From CAYVMN01 sp964452575 (lineage in GTDB: Bacteria > Desulfobacterota > DSM-4660 > Desulfatiglandales > Desulfatiglandaceae): a stretch of DNA of 10,236 bases. The notes under the pieces were generated by a model. It ran no database searches. It was not told the DNA's origin and saw only the letters and a list, made by a program, of their open reading frames with translations. Every line of letters begins with the position of its first letter. The first letter of the stretch is position 1. Shown piece by piece: positions 1 to 5,875 of the stretch. The stretch spans positions 1 to 10,236 of the forward strand of contig CAYVMN010000166.1 of the NCBI GenBank assembly GCA_964452575.1. Direction: 5' to 3'. The translations under genes were made by a program, and so were the position numbers.

Positions 1-55
1 TGAGGTAAAGAGGATGTTGAACAGTTTTATCCAAAAGCTAACCGCTAATGGCTAA
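1..55 (+). pseudogene. 3' end of a four-helix-bundle protein gene (element E1, cut by window edge)
   Basis: The window opens inside a reading frame whose codons from base 2 read EVKRMLNSFIQKLTANG and stop at TAA 53-55. This is identical to the end of the remnant at 1647-1811 and resembles the C-terminal helix of the small four-helix-bundle family (S23/IVP-like, roughly 115-120 aa, related to the Avd accessory protein of diversity-generating retroelements). Only the last 17 codons are visible, so it cannot be told whether this copy is intact upstream. Its final codons lie inside the 7-bp repeat array that closes the element. No function beyond family membership can be given. Confidence 0.6.
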
Positions 56-71
56 TGGCTAACCGCACAGG
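37..71 (+). repeat. 7-bp repeat array, right end of element E1
   Basis: Four consecutive 7-bp units of the type GCTAACC/GCTAATG (37-64) are followed by GCACAGG (65-71). The same arrangement closes element E2 at 1793-1827, and it appears in inverted orientation at the left end of E2 (1588-1629). The array overlaps the last six codons, including the stop, of the four-helix-bundle frame. Confidence 0.8.
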
Positions 72-138
72 TCCGACTTTTTCAGAAGGCTGGGTCATGG
101 ATTGGATCAATTAAGGCTTTCTTGGATTCAGCTGCTAT

Positions 139-1533
139 ATGAAATCAAAGGGATTTCTTGTCAACACGGTTTTGGTATTGCTATCTGTTATAGTTGGGCT
201 TATCGCTTTGGAACTTATTTTTCGTGCTATGATATTTGGCGAAAGCCCATTGTTTGAGAAATTCAGGAACCCTGGCTATTATGCTGACTCTGAGTCAGAA
301 GATCTTTACTGGAAATTATATCATCGCTGGAATGGCGAACTTAAGCCTCCCGATTGTCCCCACCCTCTTCTTGGCTGGACTGGTTATTTCACAAGATACA
401 GCCTGTTACACCGAGATAGCGGGTACATTGGCGATCGAAGGCCTGTCTTGCTTTATGGGGACTCGTTTGCTGGGTGCGTGCCTCCGGCAAAGTGTTTCGA
501 TGAGCTGTTAAATAATGATATGGCTTTTGCAAAGGACAACTATTTAATAAATTACGGGGTGGGAGGCTATGGTGTTGATCAGATTGCTCTCTTATGTAAG
601 AAAACTTATCCCTATTATGACAAGCCTTTCGTTATATTCAGTCTTGGGACCATTGGTCTCGATAGATCCATTCTAACTTTTAGAACCGGCCAAAAACCAT
701 ACTATTCGATCGAAAACGCATCATTGAAATTATCCGGTGTTCCCGTAAACCCTAAACCGGCTCAATTCCTTGAACAAAACCCGCCACGCGTTTTTTCCTA
801 CGTCTTGAGAAAACTCATTTACAGCAAGCAAAAATTTTTGCCTGACAAGCTATCTTCATTTCTTAGGAGAGACACAGCTTACACTGAACAGAAAAAAAAG
901 ATTAATGAACTAATCCTATTGGATGTGGTCAAAAATTTAAGAGATAATAAGGTAGATTTTGTTTTTCTCGTTTTTCACCCCCTCTGGTGGGACAGGGACA
1001 ATTTCGGAACTGAGATTGAAAAAGGATGGCGTGAGGCTTTCCTTAAACAGTTTCTTGTCAAAAATAAGATTCCTTATATATGGTCAAGGGATTTACTTCG
1101 TCAGGATACGACCTACGATCATAGCGATATTTCCAAATATATCTTTCCCAGTAACTGGCATCCCACTACTCATTATAACACTCTCGTTTCCAATGAGATA
1201 AAAAAGATAGTTCTTAAAAGGCCTGATGATTTTTCGGCAAGACGCAAAAGGTATTCGGAAAGGATGGGTAAAATCATTTCCAATACTGAAGACATTATTG
1301 GATTAGAGCCCAATGACAAGGATTTCTTCGACTATAAACTCGAATATTATTCAGATTATATAGGATGGCATATTCGTGCAATCAAGCGAAGGAGTGACAT
1401 CATGCGTGCAGCAGAAAAACAGGCCAGAGAGAAAGGGAAGAGCATTGAGGAGATGCTGGCTCAATTCGCCTTCCATTTCATATATGCAAAGGAAAAGGAA
1501 TGCAAACCTGAAAAATGGTCGTTAAAGGAATAG
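139..1533 (+). CDS. membrane-anchored SGNH/GDSL hydrolase-like protein
   Basis: The 464-residue protein has an N-terminal hydrophobic segment at about residues 8-31 after a short basic stretch, which fits a signal anchor with the rest outside the cytoplasm. SGNH-type blocks are visible: GDS at 107-109 (Ser109 the likely nucleophile), a block-II-like GVGGYG at 140-145, and NWHPTTH with His341 and His345 near the position of the catalytic histidine. The usual Asp two residues before that His is Asn339. Such proteins often act as esterases or O-acetyl-modifying enzymes on polysaccharides, but the substrate cannot be read here. There is no clear ribosome-binding site before ATG 139; the start is kept because it supplies the membrane anchor. 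The gene is visibly more A+T-rich than the lipoate and acyl-CoA genes and lies between two copies of an 86-bp repeat, which suggests it was acquired. The C-terminal 100 residues are charged and not assigned. Confidence 0.65.
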   Translation: MKSKGFLVNTVLVLLSVIVGLIALELIFRAMIFGESPLFEKFRNPGYYADSESEDLYWKLYHRWNGELKPPDCPHPLLGWTGYFTRYSLLHRDSGYIGDRRPVLLYGDSFAGCVPPAKCFDELLNNDMAFAKDNYLINYGVGGYGVDQIALLCKKTYPYYDKPFVIFSLGTIGLDRSILTFRTGQKPYYSIENASLKLSGVPVNPKPAQFLEQNPPRVFSYVLRKLIYSKQKFLPDKLSSFLRRDTAYTEQKKKINELILLDVVKNLRDNKVDFVFLVFHPLWWDRDNFGTEIEKGWREAFLKQFLVKNKIPYIWSRDLLRQDTTYDHSDISKYIFPSNWHPTTHYNTLVSNEIKKIVLKRPDDFSARRKRYSERMGKIISNTEDIIGLEPNDKDFFDYKLEYYSDYIGWHIRAIKRRSDIMRAAEKQAREKGKSIEEMLAQFAFHFIYAKEKECKPEKWSLKE

Positions 1534-1580
1534 ACGCCCGAATGCGCTTACGGGAAATCATCTTGTCTTTCAAACGAAAA

Positions 1581-1629
1581 AATTCAACCTGTGCGGTTAG
1601 CAATTAGCCGTTAGCCATTAGAGGTTAGC
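1581..1629. repeat. left inverted-repeat array of E2 (7-bp units)
   Basis: After AATTCAACCTGTGC come units ending in TTAGC, TTAGA or TTAGC at 7-bp steps. The reverse complement reads GCTAACC, TCTAATG, GCTAACG, GCTAATT, GCTAACC, GCACAGG. This matches the right array at 1793-1834 apart from one extra unit and scattered substitutions. A transcript through both could fold into a long interrupted hairpin. Confidence 0.8.
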
Positions 1630-1646
1630 ATTAAAAGGCGGTGGAT

Positions 1647-1811
1647 ATGAGCATCGCCGCAGGATCTGCAAGCGAGGTGGAATATGAACTGCTTCTTGCC
1701 CGCGATCTCAATTACTAACAGGATGAAACATATAGAGAACTTATTCAGCAGGTCAATGAGGTAAAGAGGATGTTGAACAGTTTTATCCAAAAGCTAACCG
1801 CTAATGGCTAA
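1647..1811 (+). pseudogene. truncated four-helix-bundle protein gene with internal stop
   Basis: The frame from ATG 1647 reads SIAAGSASEVEYELLLARD..., reaches TAA at 1716-1718, then continues in the same frame through ETYRELIQQVNEVKRML and on to LTANG before TAA 1809-1811. It lines up with the C-terminal half of the intact homologue at 3064-3414 (GSFEETKVWLRKL ... ELGPKLNAFIRS). The first 60-70 residues of the family are missing, so the gene is both 5'-deleted and interrupted. The last codons are encoded by the right repeat array. The S23-like family is known from intervening sequences in 23S rRNA genes and as stand-alone ORFs; its molecular role is largely unknown. Confidence 0.75.
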
Positions 1812-1842
1812 GAGCTAACCGCACAGGTCCAATTCTTTCAGA
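1757..1842 (+). repeat. 86-bp direct repeat, copy 2 (right end of E2)
   Basis: This is the partner of bases 1-86. It holds the last 17 codons of the four-helix-bundle frame, the 7-bp array (1793-1820), GCACAGGTCC, and a short conserved tail ending TTTCAGA. Its end lies 46 bases before the lipoate ligase start codon. Confidence 0.85.
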
Positions 1843-1888
1843 GAATGGGCAGCATCAGCGATGGTTTCTATAGCCGAGGGGATATGTC

Positions 1889-2956
1889 ATGCCCGGACAT
1901 TGGCGTCTTTTTAAAAACCTCTCAAGGCCTGTCACAACGGCCGAAGGTCTGGCAGTGGACGATACCCTGCCGCTGTCTGTGGACCAAAACAATTCCCCTC
2001 CGATACTCCATCTCTACACCTTCATACCCTCGGTCATAGTGGGGGTATATCAGGATATTGAGGCAGCATTAAAGCTAGACAGGTGCAGGGCAAGGGGTAT
2101 TGAGTATAACAGGAGGAGCACAGGCGGGGGGACTGTGATCATGGGACCGGACATCGTCGCCCTCGGTCTCGGCAGCCCTGTGGACTACCCAGGGCTCAAG
2201 CGCGGGGTCGGGGGGGTCTTTGAATCACTGAGTTCGGTCCTGATACGTGCATTAGAGAAACTTGGCATTCCCGCCTGCTTCAAGCCCAAAAACGATCTTG
2301 AGGTAAACGGCAAGAAGATCGCCGGACTATCTGCCGCATCAGAGACCGGCAAGAGCCTGCTTTTTCACACCAGCCTCCTGGTAGACTTTGATGTAGGGCT
2401 CATGACAGACATCATGAATACCCCCTTGGTTAAGCTCCATGACAAAGGGTATAACTGCTTCAGCCAGCGAATGACAACGGTAAGGGAAGAATTGAATCAA
2501 GACATTGCTGTTGGACAGATGATAGACCTTATCCAGGAGGCCTTTGAAGAGGAATTCAAAATCGAGTTCAGGGAGGACACCCCTGACCAGTGGGAGGCCA
2601 GGATAATAAGCCGTTATGTTGAAGAGAGGTACAAGAACCGGGAATGGATCTTCTCCCACAGGCACCCCAGGGCAAGGATGGGAATAGGACGGCTCAAGAC
2701 AAAGGGCGGGCTTCTGGAGATCTATCTTTCTCTCTCCGGGGCCTCCATAGAAAATGTCCTCATCACCGGAGACTTCTTCTCCAGCACAGAGGACCTCCAT
2801 CGACTTGAAAACGCCCTTAAATGGACCTCTGTCCGGAAAGAGAGCATAGAAGAGAAGCTGTCTTCAGTGTGGCGGGAAGACATGATATACGGCCTGGATG
2901 TACCTACCCTCACCCGGGCCATATTGTTGGCAAAGGAAAACCAGGTCAGACTTTAA
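1889..2956 (+). CDS. lplA: lipoate-protein ligase, LplA-LplB type
   Basis: The 355-residue protein belongs to the biotin/lipoate protein ligase family, which activates lipoate or octanoate as the adenylate and transfers it to a lysine of a lipoyl domain or carrier. Visible hallmarks are WRLF at residues 5-8, RRSTGGGTV at 75-83 (adenylate/lipoyl site) and NDLEVNGKKIAGLS at 135-148, where Lys143 matches the conserved binding lysine. A C-terminal accessory part (about residues 260-355) resembles the LplB-type domain needed for full ligase activity, so both parts are in one chain. ATG 1889 is preceded by GAGGGG at a good distance and places WRLF at the normal N-terminus. A LipS-like radical SAM gene follows on the same strand, separated by element E3. 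This suggests a ligase plus sulfur-insertion pair, as in the sLpl(AB)/LipS1-LipS2 system. Ligase family confidence is high; the exact subtype is less certain. Confidence 0.85.
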   Translation: MPGHWRLFKNLSRPVTTAEGLAVDDTLPLSVDQNNSPPILHLYTFIPSVIVGVYQDIEAALKLDRCRARGIEYNRRSTGGGTVIMGPDIVALGLGSPVDYPGLKRGVGGVFESLSSVLIRALEKLGIPACFKPKNDLEVNGKKIAGLSAASETGKSLLFHTSLLVDFDVGLMTDIMNTPLVKLHDKGYNCFSQRMTTVREELNQDIAVGQMIDLIQEAFEEEFKIEFREDTPDQWEARIISRYVEERYKNREWIFSHRHPRARMGIGRLKTKGGLLEIYLSLSGASIENVLITGDFFSSTEDLHRLENALKWTSVRKESIEEKLSSVWREDMIYGLDVPTLTRAILLAKENQVRL

Positions 2957-3013
2957 CGATTGCGGATTGCGGCCTCTGGCCCATAGGGGCCTACGCTCCG
3001 GAGGGATTGCGGA
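2957..3013 (+). repeat. GATTGCG-type 7-bp repeat patch with small hairpin
   Basis: Directly after the ligase stop codon are two adjacent GATTGCG units (2958-2971). About 30 bases later a third copy appears (near 3005-3011). Between them a small hairpin GGCCC-ATAG-GGGCC is visible. The unit is 7 bp long, like the other arrays here, but its sequence differs. No U-tract follows the hairpin, so a terminator is doubtful. Confidence 0.5.
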
Positions 3014-3019
3014 ATGAAG

Positions 3020-3054
3020 ATTTGAAACTGGAAATTTGAAACTGGAAACTGGGA
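3020..3054. repeat. left 7-bp repeat array of E3 (5 units)
   Basis: The units are ATTTGAA, ACTGGAA, ATTTGAA, ACTGGAA and ACTGGGA, end to end. The last unit supplies most of the GGGAGG ribosome-binding site of the four-helix-bundle gene, so the repeat end and the translation signal are the same bases. Confidence 0.85.
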
Positions 3055-3063
3055 GGAATGTAA

Positions 3064-3414
3064 TTGAAAGAGATCTATGAATTGGATATATACAGGTTGG
3101 CTGAAGAACTTTCTGATTTGATCTGGTATGCATTCGATGAATGGCCCCAGAAAGTTCAACGAACTATTGGATACCAGATTATACGGGCTGCTGACAGCAT
3201 CGCTGCAAATCTTGCAGAGGGTTACGGCAGATATACCCCTGCTGACAGAAAGCTGTTTTACCGTTATGCAAGAGGGTCGTTCGAAGAGACAAAGGTATGG
3301 CTCCGCAAGCTCATCCGCCGGAAGATCATCAGCGATGAGAGCGTCTCAAATTACACGTCGCTCATTGACGAACTGGGTCCAAAATTAAACGCCTTCATCA
3401 GAAGCACAAAATAA
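3064..3414 (+). CDS. four-helix-bundle protein (S23/IVP-like)
   Basis: The 116-residue protein is full length for the small four-helix-bundle family. It shows the typical early YRLAEEL segment, the IGYQIIRAADSIAANLAEGY core (about residues 36-55) and the YARGSFEETKVWLRKL helix (about 68-83). It is predicted to be cytoplasmic and all-helical. The family includes proteins from 23S rRNA intervening sequences and is related to the Avd protein of diversity-generating retroelements; a general role is not established, and nucleic-acid binding is only a possibility. The start is TTG 3064, with GGGAGG seven bases upstream. The closer ATG at 3058 is followed at once by TAA. Inverted 7-bp arrays flank it on both sides, and a broken relative lies at 1647-1811. 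No retroelement or rRNA sequence is present here. Confidence 0.85.
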   Translation: MKEIYELDIYRLAEELSDLIWYAFDEWPQKVQRTIGYQIIRAADSIAANLAEGYGRYTPADRKLFYRYARGSFEETKVWLRKLIRRKIISDESVSNYTSLIDELGPKLNAFIRSTK

Positions 3415-3429
3415 AAAAGCTTCTCGTAT

Positions 3430-3499
3430 TTCCAGTTTCCAGTTTCAAGTTTCCAATTTCAAGTTTCAAGTTTCCAGTTTCAAGTTTCCAGTTTCAAGT
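3430..3499. repeat. right 7-bp repeat array of E3 (10 units)
   Basis: There are ten perfectly phased 7-bp units: TTCCAGT twice, TTCAAGT, TTCCAAT, TTCAAGT twice, then TTCCAGT and TTCAAGT alternating. The last unit ends at base 3499 and the LipS-like ATG begins at 3500. There is no spacer within the array, so it is not a CRISPR. Confidence 0.95.
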
Positions 3500-4591
3500 A
3501 TGCCTGAAACACAAAGCCCTGAGTACGTCAAGATCAGCCAGGCAACGGCCATCTCTCTCGGTCTGATGCAAGGGAGGATGTACCGTGGCGCGGTCAATAG
3601 GTGCGTAAACCTCCTGGTCCATTATCCGGAAGGGTGCTCTGCCAACTGCGCCTACTGCGGCCTTGCAAAAAAACGTCCGGGGAGTTACCGGCAAAAGAGC
3701 TTTATCCATGTGGACTGGCCCGTGTTTCCCATGGATGAAATCATAGGCGCCATAAGAGACGCCCCTCGTTATGTCAAGCGCGCCTGTATCTCCATGATCA
3801 CCAACGGGAAATGCCGAACACACACCACACAGATGGCCGCTCGACTGAAGCATGAAACCCCCCTCCCCTTATCTGTGCTTATCAGTCCTACCATAGTTGG
3901 TGAAGACGACCTGATAGCCTTAAGAGAAAATGGCGTGGATAAGATCGGGGTCGCCCTCGATCTCGCAACTCAAGAGCTCTTTGATAAATACAGAGGAAAA
4001 GGGGTCTCAGGCCCACATAGATGGCAACGTTACTGGGAATCACTGGATATTGGGCTCAGGACATTTGGCAGGGCCAATGTGGGGGCACACCTCATGGTAG
4101 GAATGGGAGAGACCGAAGATCAGATGGTCTACATGATGGATAAACTGTGGCGTATGGGGGTCGTAAATCACCTCTTTTCTTTCTTTGCCGAAGACGGCTC
4201 CATGCTGGCAGATCGGCCCCAGCCGGCCTGGCCCACATATCTCAGGGTCCAGCTTGCCCGCCACCTGATCGAAAACGGACTGAGCCGTTACAACCTTATG
4301 TCATTTGACCCTCAAGGCCGAATTCTCGACTTTGGCCTACCCTCAGACCAACTCGAGGAGACAATCTATTCAGGAACCCCCTTCACCACCACCGGTTGCC
4401 TTGGCGCAGACGGGAACGTGGCATGCAACCGCCCCTTTGGCAACTGCCTGCCTGATGCAAAACAATGGAACTACCCTTACTCTCCCAACGAAGAGGAACT
4501 AGACCTCATCAGGCAGAACATCTTACCAAAAAACACTTTGACAAGTGGGCTTGAAGCTGTTAAAAATTTGGCCCTGCATTTGGGCCGTTAG
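3500..4591 (+). CDS. radical SAM protein, probable LipS-type lipoyl synthase component
   Basis: The 363-residue protein carries the radical SAM motif C-x3-C-x2-C at Cys46, Cys50 and Cys53 (GCSANCAYCG), which binds the 4Fe-4S cluster that cleaves SAM. A second cysteine group near the C-terminus (Cys300, Cys309, Cys316, in GCLGADGNVACNRPFGNC) could hold an auxiliary cluster that donates sulfur. The fold and its pairing with a lipoate ligase resemble the biotin-synthase-related proteins LipS1/LipS2, which act together to insert the two sulfurs of lipoate. I cannot decide which of the two this is, and no second such gene is in the window. ATG 3500 abuts a 70-bp repeat array and has no Shine-Dalgarno sequence. 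The stop codon lies within tRNA-Lys. An alternative is another biotin-synthase-like radical SAM enzyme. Confidence 0.7.
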   Translation: MPETQSPEYVKISQATAISLGLMQGRMYRGAVNRCVNLLVHYPEGCSANCAYCGLAKKRPGSYRQKSFIHVDWPVFPMDEIIGAIRDAPRYVKRACISMITNGKCRTHTTQMAARLKHETPLPLSVLISPTIVGEDDLIALRENGVDKIGVALDLATQELFDKYRGKGVSGPHRWQRYWESLDIGLRTFGRANVGAHLMVGMGETEDQMVYMMDKLWRMGVVNHLFSFFAEDGSMLADRPQPAWPTYLRVQLARHLIENGLSRYNLMSFDPQGRILDFGLPSDQLEETIYSGTPFTTTGCLGADGNVACNRPFGNCLPDAKQWNYPYSPNEEELDLIRQNILPKNTLTSGLEAVKNLALHLGR

Positions 4592-4658
4592 CTCAGTCAG
4601 GTAGAGCAGCGGACTTTTAATCCGTTGGTCGTGAGTTCGATTCTCGCACGGCCCACCA
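4582..4658 (+). tRNA. tRNA-Lys (anticodon TTT)
   Basis: A full cloverleaf can be drawn. The 7-bp acceptor stem pairs GGGCCGT with ACGGCCC. The D arm contains AGCTCAGTCAGGTAGAGC, the anticodon stem CGGA/TCCG encloses the loop CTTTTAA, and the T arm contains GTTCGATTC. A genomically encoded CCA ends at 4658. The first ten bases are also the last codons and stop of the upstream radical SAM gene, so the two genes overlap and may be co-transcribed. The SDR gene converges from the other side. Confidence 0.97.
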
Positions 4659-4711
4659 ATTCATTTCAGGGGTTTTCACTGAAGACCCGTGTGCCGCTTT
4701 TATAGGCAAAG

Positions 4712-5596
4712 TCAATTTTTGGCCACAAACTCCAGGCACTCCATCAAATCCTCAGGGGGCAAATGAGGATCGGGATTCTTCCCATCGAGAATGCCTCTCA
4801 TGCGCTGTTCAATCCAACCTTTAAAATCATGAGTTATCACGTAAAAACATTCCTGACGGATAGCTTCAAGTACCTGGCCTGCCACTTCCTCAGGATCCAT
4901 ACCTCGTTTCAGCCAAAGTTTATAGCCTTCCAAGAAAACAGCTTCCTCCTGGGTAAGTTCCGGAGGAGGAGGGACCCAATTCGGTCTATTTCGCATTGAT
5001 GAATCTATGATATCGGTGTTGACTGGACCAGGGCATAGAACGCTGACTTTTACTTTTGATGCTCGCATAAGTAATTCGGCGTGTAACGACTCGGATAATG
5101 CGACTACAGCGTGTTTGGCCACACCATACAGGGCGTTGACAGAATTGATTATAAGCCCTGCCAGAGAGGCAGTGTTCACGATGTGAGCTTCGGTGCCCTG
5201 CTCCAGCATGATCGGCATGAATGTATGTACACCGTTGACAACACCCATCAAGTTGACATTAACCAACCATTTCCAGGCCTCGATTGGAGCCTCCCAGCTA
5301 TTACGCCACGAAACGCCGACACCGGCATTGTTGCAAAGTACGTGGACTGCGCCAAATTCCTCTAATACCCTGCGGCCGAGCGCGTCAACCTGCCCTGGAT
5401 CTGAGACATCGGTAACCACCGCAAAAGCCTTGGCCCCGGAATCTTTAAGCGACTTTGTCGTAACTTCCAATCTGTTTTCATCTATGTCAGCAAGAACAAC
5501 TTTCATTCCAGCTTCAGCGAAGCACTTGGCCATTCCTCGACCTATTCCACTAGCGGCCCCGGTAACGACTGCTACACGGTCTTTGAACTCCTTCAT
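4712..5596 (-). CDS. SDR family NAD(P)-dependent oxidoreductase
   Basis: The 294-residue protein is a classical short-chain dehydrogenase with a Rossmann fold. It has the cofactor motif TGAASGIG at residues 12-19, Asp37 at the end of beta-2 (favouring NAD over NADP), NNAG at 89-92, the structural Asn115, and the catalytic set Ser144, Tyr157 and Lys161 (YGVAK). These enzymes interconvert alcohols and carbonyls; the substrate is not evident. The length is slightly above the usual 250 because of a C-terminal extension. The start is well supported by AAGGAGG eight to ten bases before the ATG. The gene is divergent from the acyl-CoA dehydrogenase cluster and convergent with tRNA-Lys, so a role in acyl-CoA metabolism, such as hydroxyacyl oxidation, is possible but only by context. 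Confidence 0.9.
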   Translation of the reverse strand: MKEFKDRVAVVTGAASGIGRGMAKCFAEAGMKVVLADIDENRLEVTTKSLKDSGAKAFAVVTDVSDPGQVDALGRRVLEEFGAVHVLCNNAGVGVSWRNSWEAPIEAWKWLVNVNLMGVVNGVHTFMPIMLEQGTEAHIVNTASLAGLIINSVNALYGVAKHAVVALSESLHAELLMRASKVKVSVLCPGPVNTDIIDSSMRNRPNWVPPPPELTQEEAVFLEGYKLWLKRGMDPEEVAGQVLEAIRQECFYVITHDFKGWIEQRMRGILDGKNPDPHLPPEDLMECLEFVAKN

Positions 5597-5652
5597 AACC
5601 TCCCTCCTTTCCAGGTTCCAGATTCACGACAAAATCTTACTTAATGGCGGCT

Positions 5653-5681
5653 ATAATGGCCTTATTGAGGCTATCCGTCAA
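5653..5681 (-). promoter_or_regulatory. possible sigma-70 promoter for the SDR gene
   Basis: On the minus strand, TTGACG (5681-5676) and CATTAT (5658-5653) are 17 bp apart. They lie about 55-85 bases before the SDR start codon. The match to consensus is moderate and by eye only. Confidence 0.35.
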
Positions 5682-5721
5682 TATTTCCCTTCCGTCCCCC
5701 ATAGGACCAGCGAGTCTCCGG

Positions 5722-5750
5722 TTGAAATAATTGGTATGATGGTTTATTTT
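5722..5750 (+). promoter_or_regulatory. possible sigma-70 promoter for the acyl-CoA dehydrogenase cluster
   Basis: TTGAAA (5722-5727) and TATTTT (5745-5750) are separated by 17 bp and precede the gene starting at 5876 by about 125 bases. The long leader contains a small hairpin CGGCT-ATC-AGCCG near 5841-5853. The divergent arrangement with the SDR promoter could allow shared control. Confidence 0.35.
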
Positions 5751-5875
5751 AGTGACCCGTATTTTTCATGGCCCAGCCCTTAGGCATTCTAGAAAATGAT
5801 CAAGTTTTAGGGTCAACAAAATCGTTAGAGAGACCTTTAATCGGCTATCAGCCGGGTTTAGAAAGGAGATAGAGA

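Larger units (their letters stand above)
1..86 (+). repeat. 86-bp direct repeat, copy 1
   Basis: Bases 1-86 align without gaps to 1757-1842, with five mismatches by my count (two in the third 7-bp unit, three after GGTCC). Similarity ends near base 86 and the flanks diverge. The pair brackets the SGNH-like gene. Because the window starts at base 1, the true repeat may extend further left. Confidence 0.85.
1581..1842 (+). mobile_element. decayed four-helix-bundle element E2 with inverted 7-bp-repeat ends
   Basis: A left array (1581-1629) and a right array (1793-1834) are inverted copies of one another. Reading inward, both start AATT-NN-ACCTGTGC and then run through GGTTAGC-type 7-bp units, five on the left and four on the right. 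Between them lies a broken four-helix-bundle frame. The right end is nearly identical to the E1 end at 1-86. Mobility is an inference from recurrence and inverted ends. No transposase is encoded and no clear target-site duplication was found. Confidence 0.45.
3020..3499 (+). mobile_element. four-helix-bundle element E3 flanked by inverted 7-bp-repeat arrays
   Basis: An intact four-helix-bundle ORF lies between a left array of five 7-bp units (3020-3054, ATTTGAA/ACTGGAA type) and a right array of ten units (3430-3499, TTCCAGT/TTCAAGT type). The two arrays are inverted relative to each other: the left one, reverse complemented, matches the last five right units with four mismatches in 35 bases by my count. 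The cassette separates the ligase and LipS-like genes. It shares its architecture with E2 but not its repeat sequence. Mobility is inferred. Confidence 0.5.

Noticed and set aside
3064..3414. Toxin-antitoxin or diversity-generating retroelement accessory gene
   Set aside because: No partner gene, reverse transcriptase or template/variable repeat is nearby; only the fold family matches.
3430..3499. Regular repeats that could be taken for a CRISPR array
   Set aside because: Units are 7 bp and contiguous with no spacers; no cas gene is present.
5193..5783. 196-codon plus-strand open frame opposite the SDR gene
   Set aside because: It lies antisense to a clear SDR with all motifs, runs into the intergenic region, and its composition is typical of a shadow frame.
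5790..5825. Possible operator with TGATCAA and GTCAACA half-sites before the dehydrogenase
   Set aside because: The two halves are not clearly symmetric and match no operator I can name with confidence.
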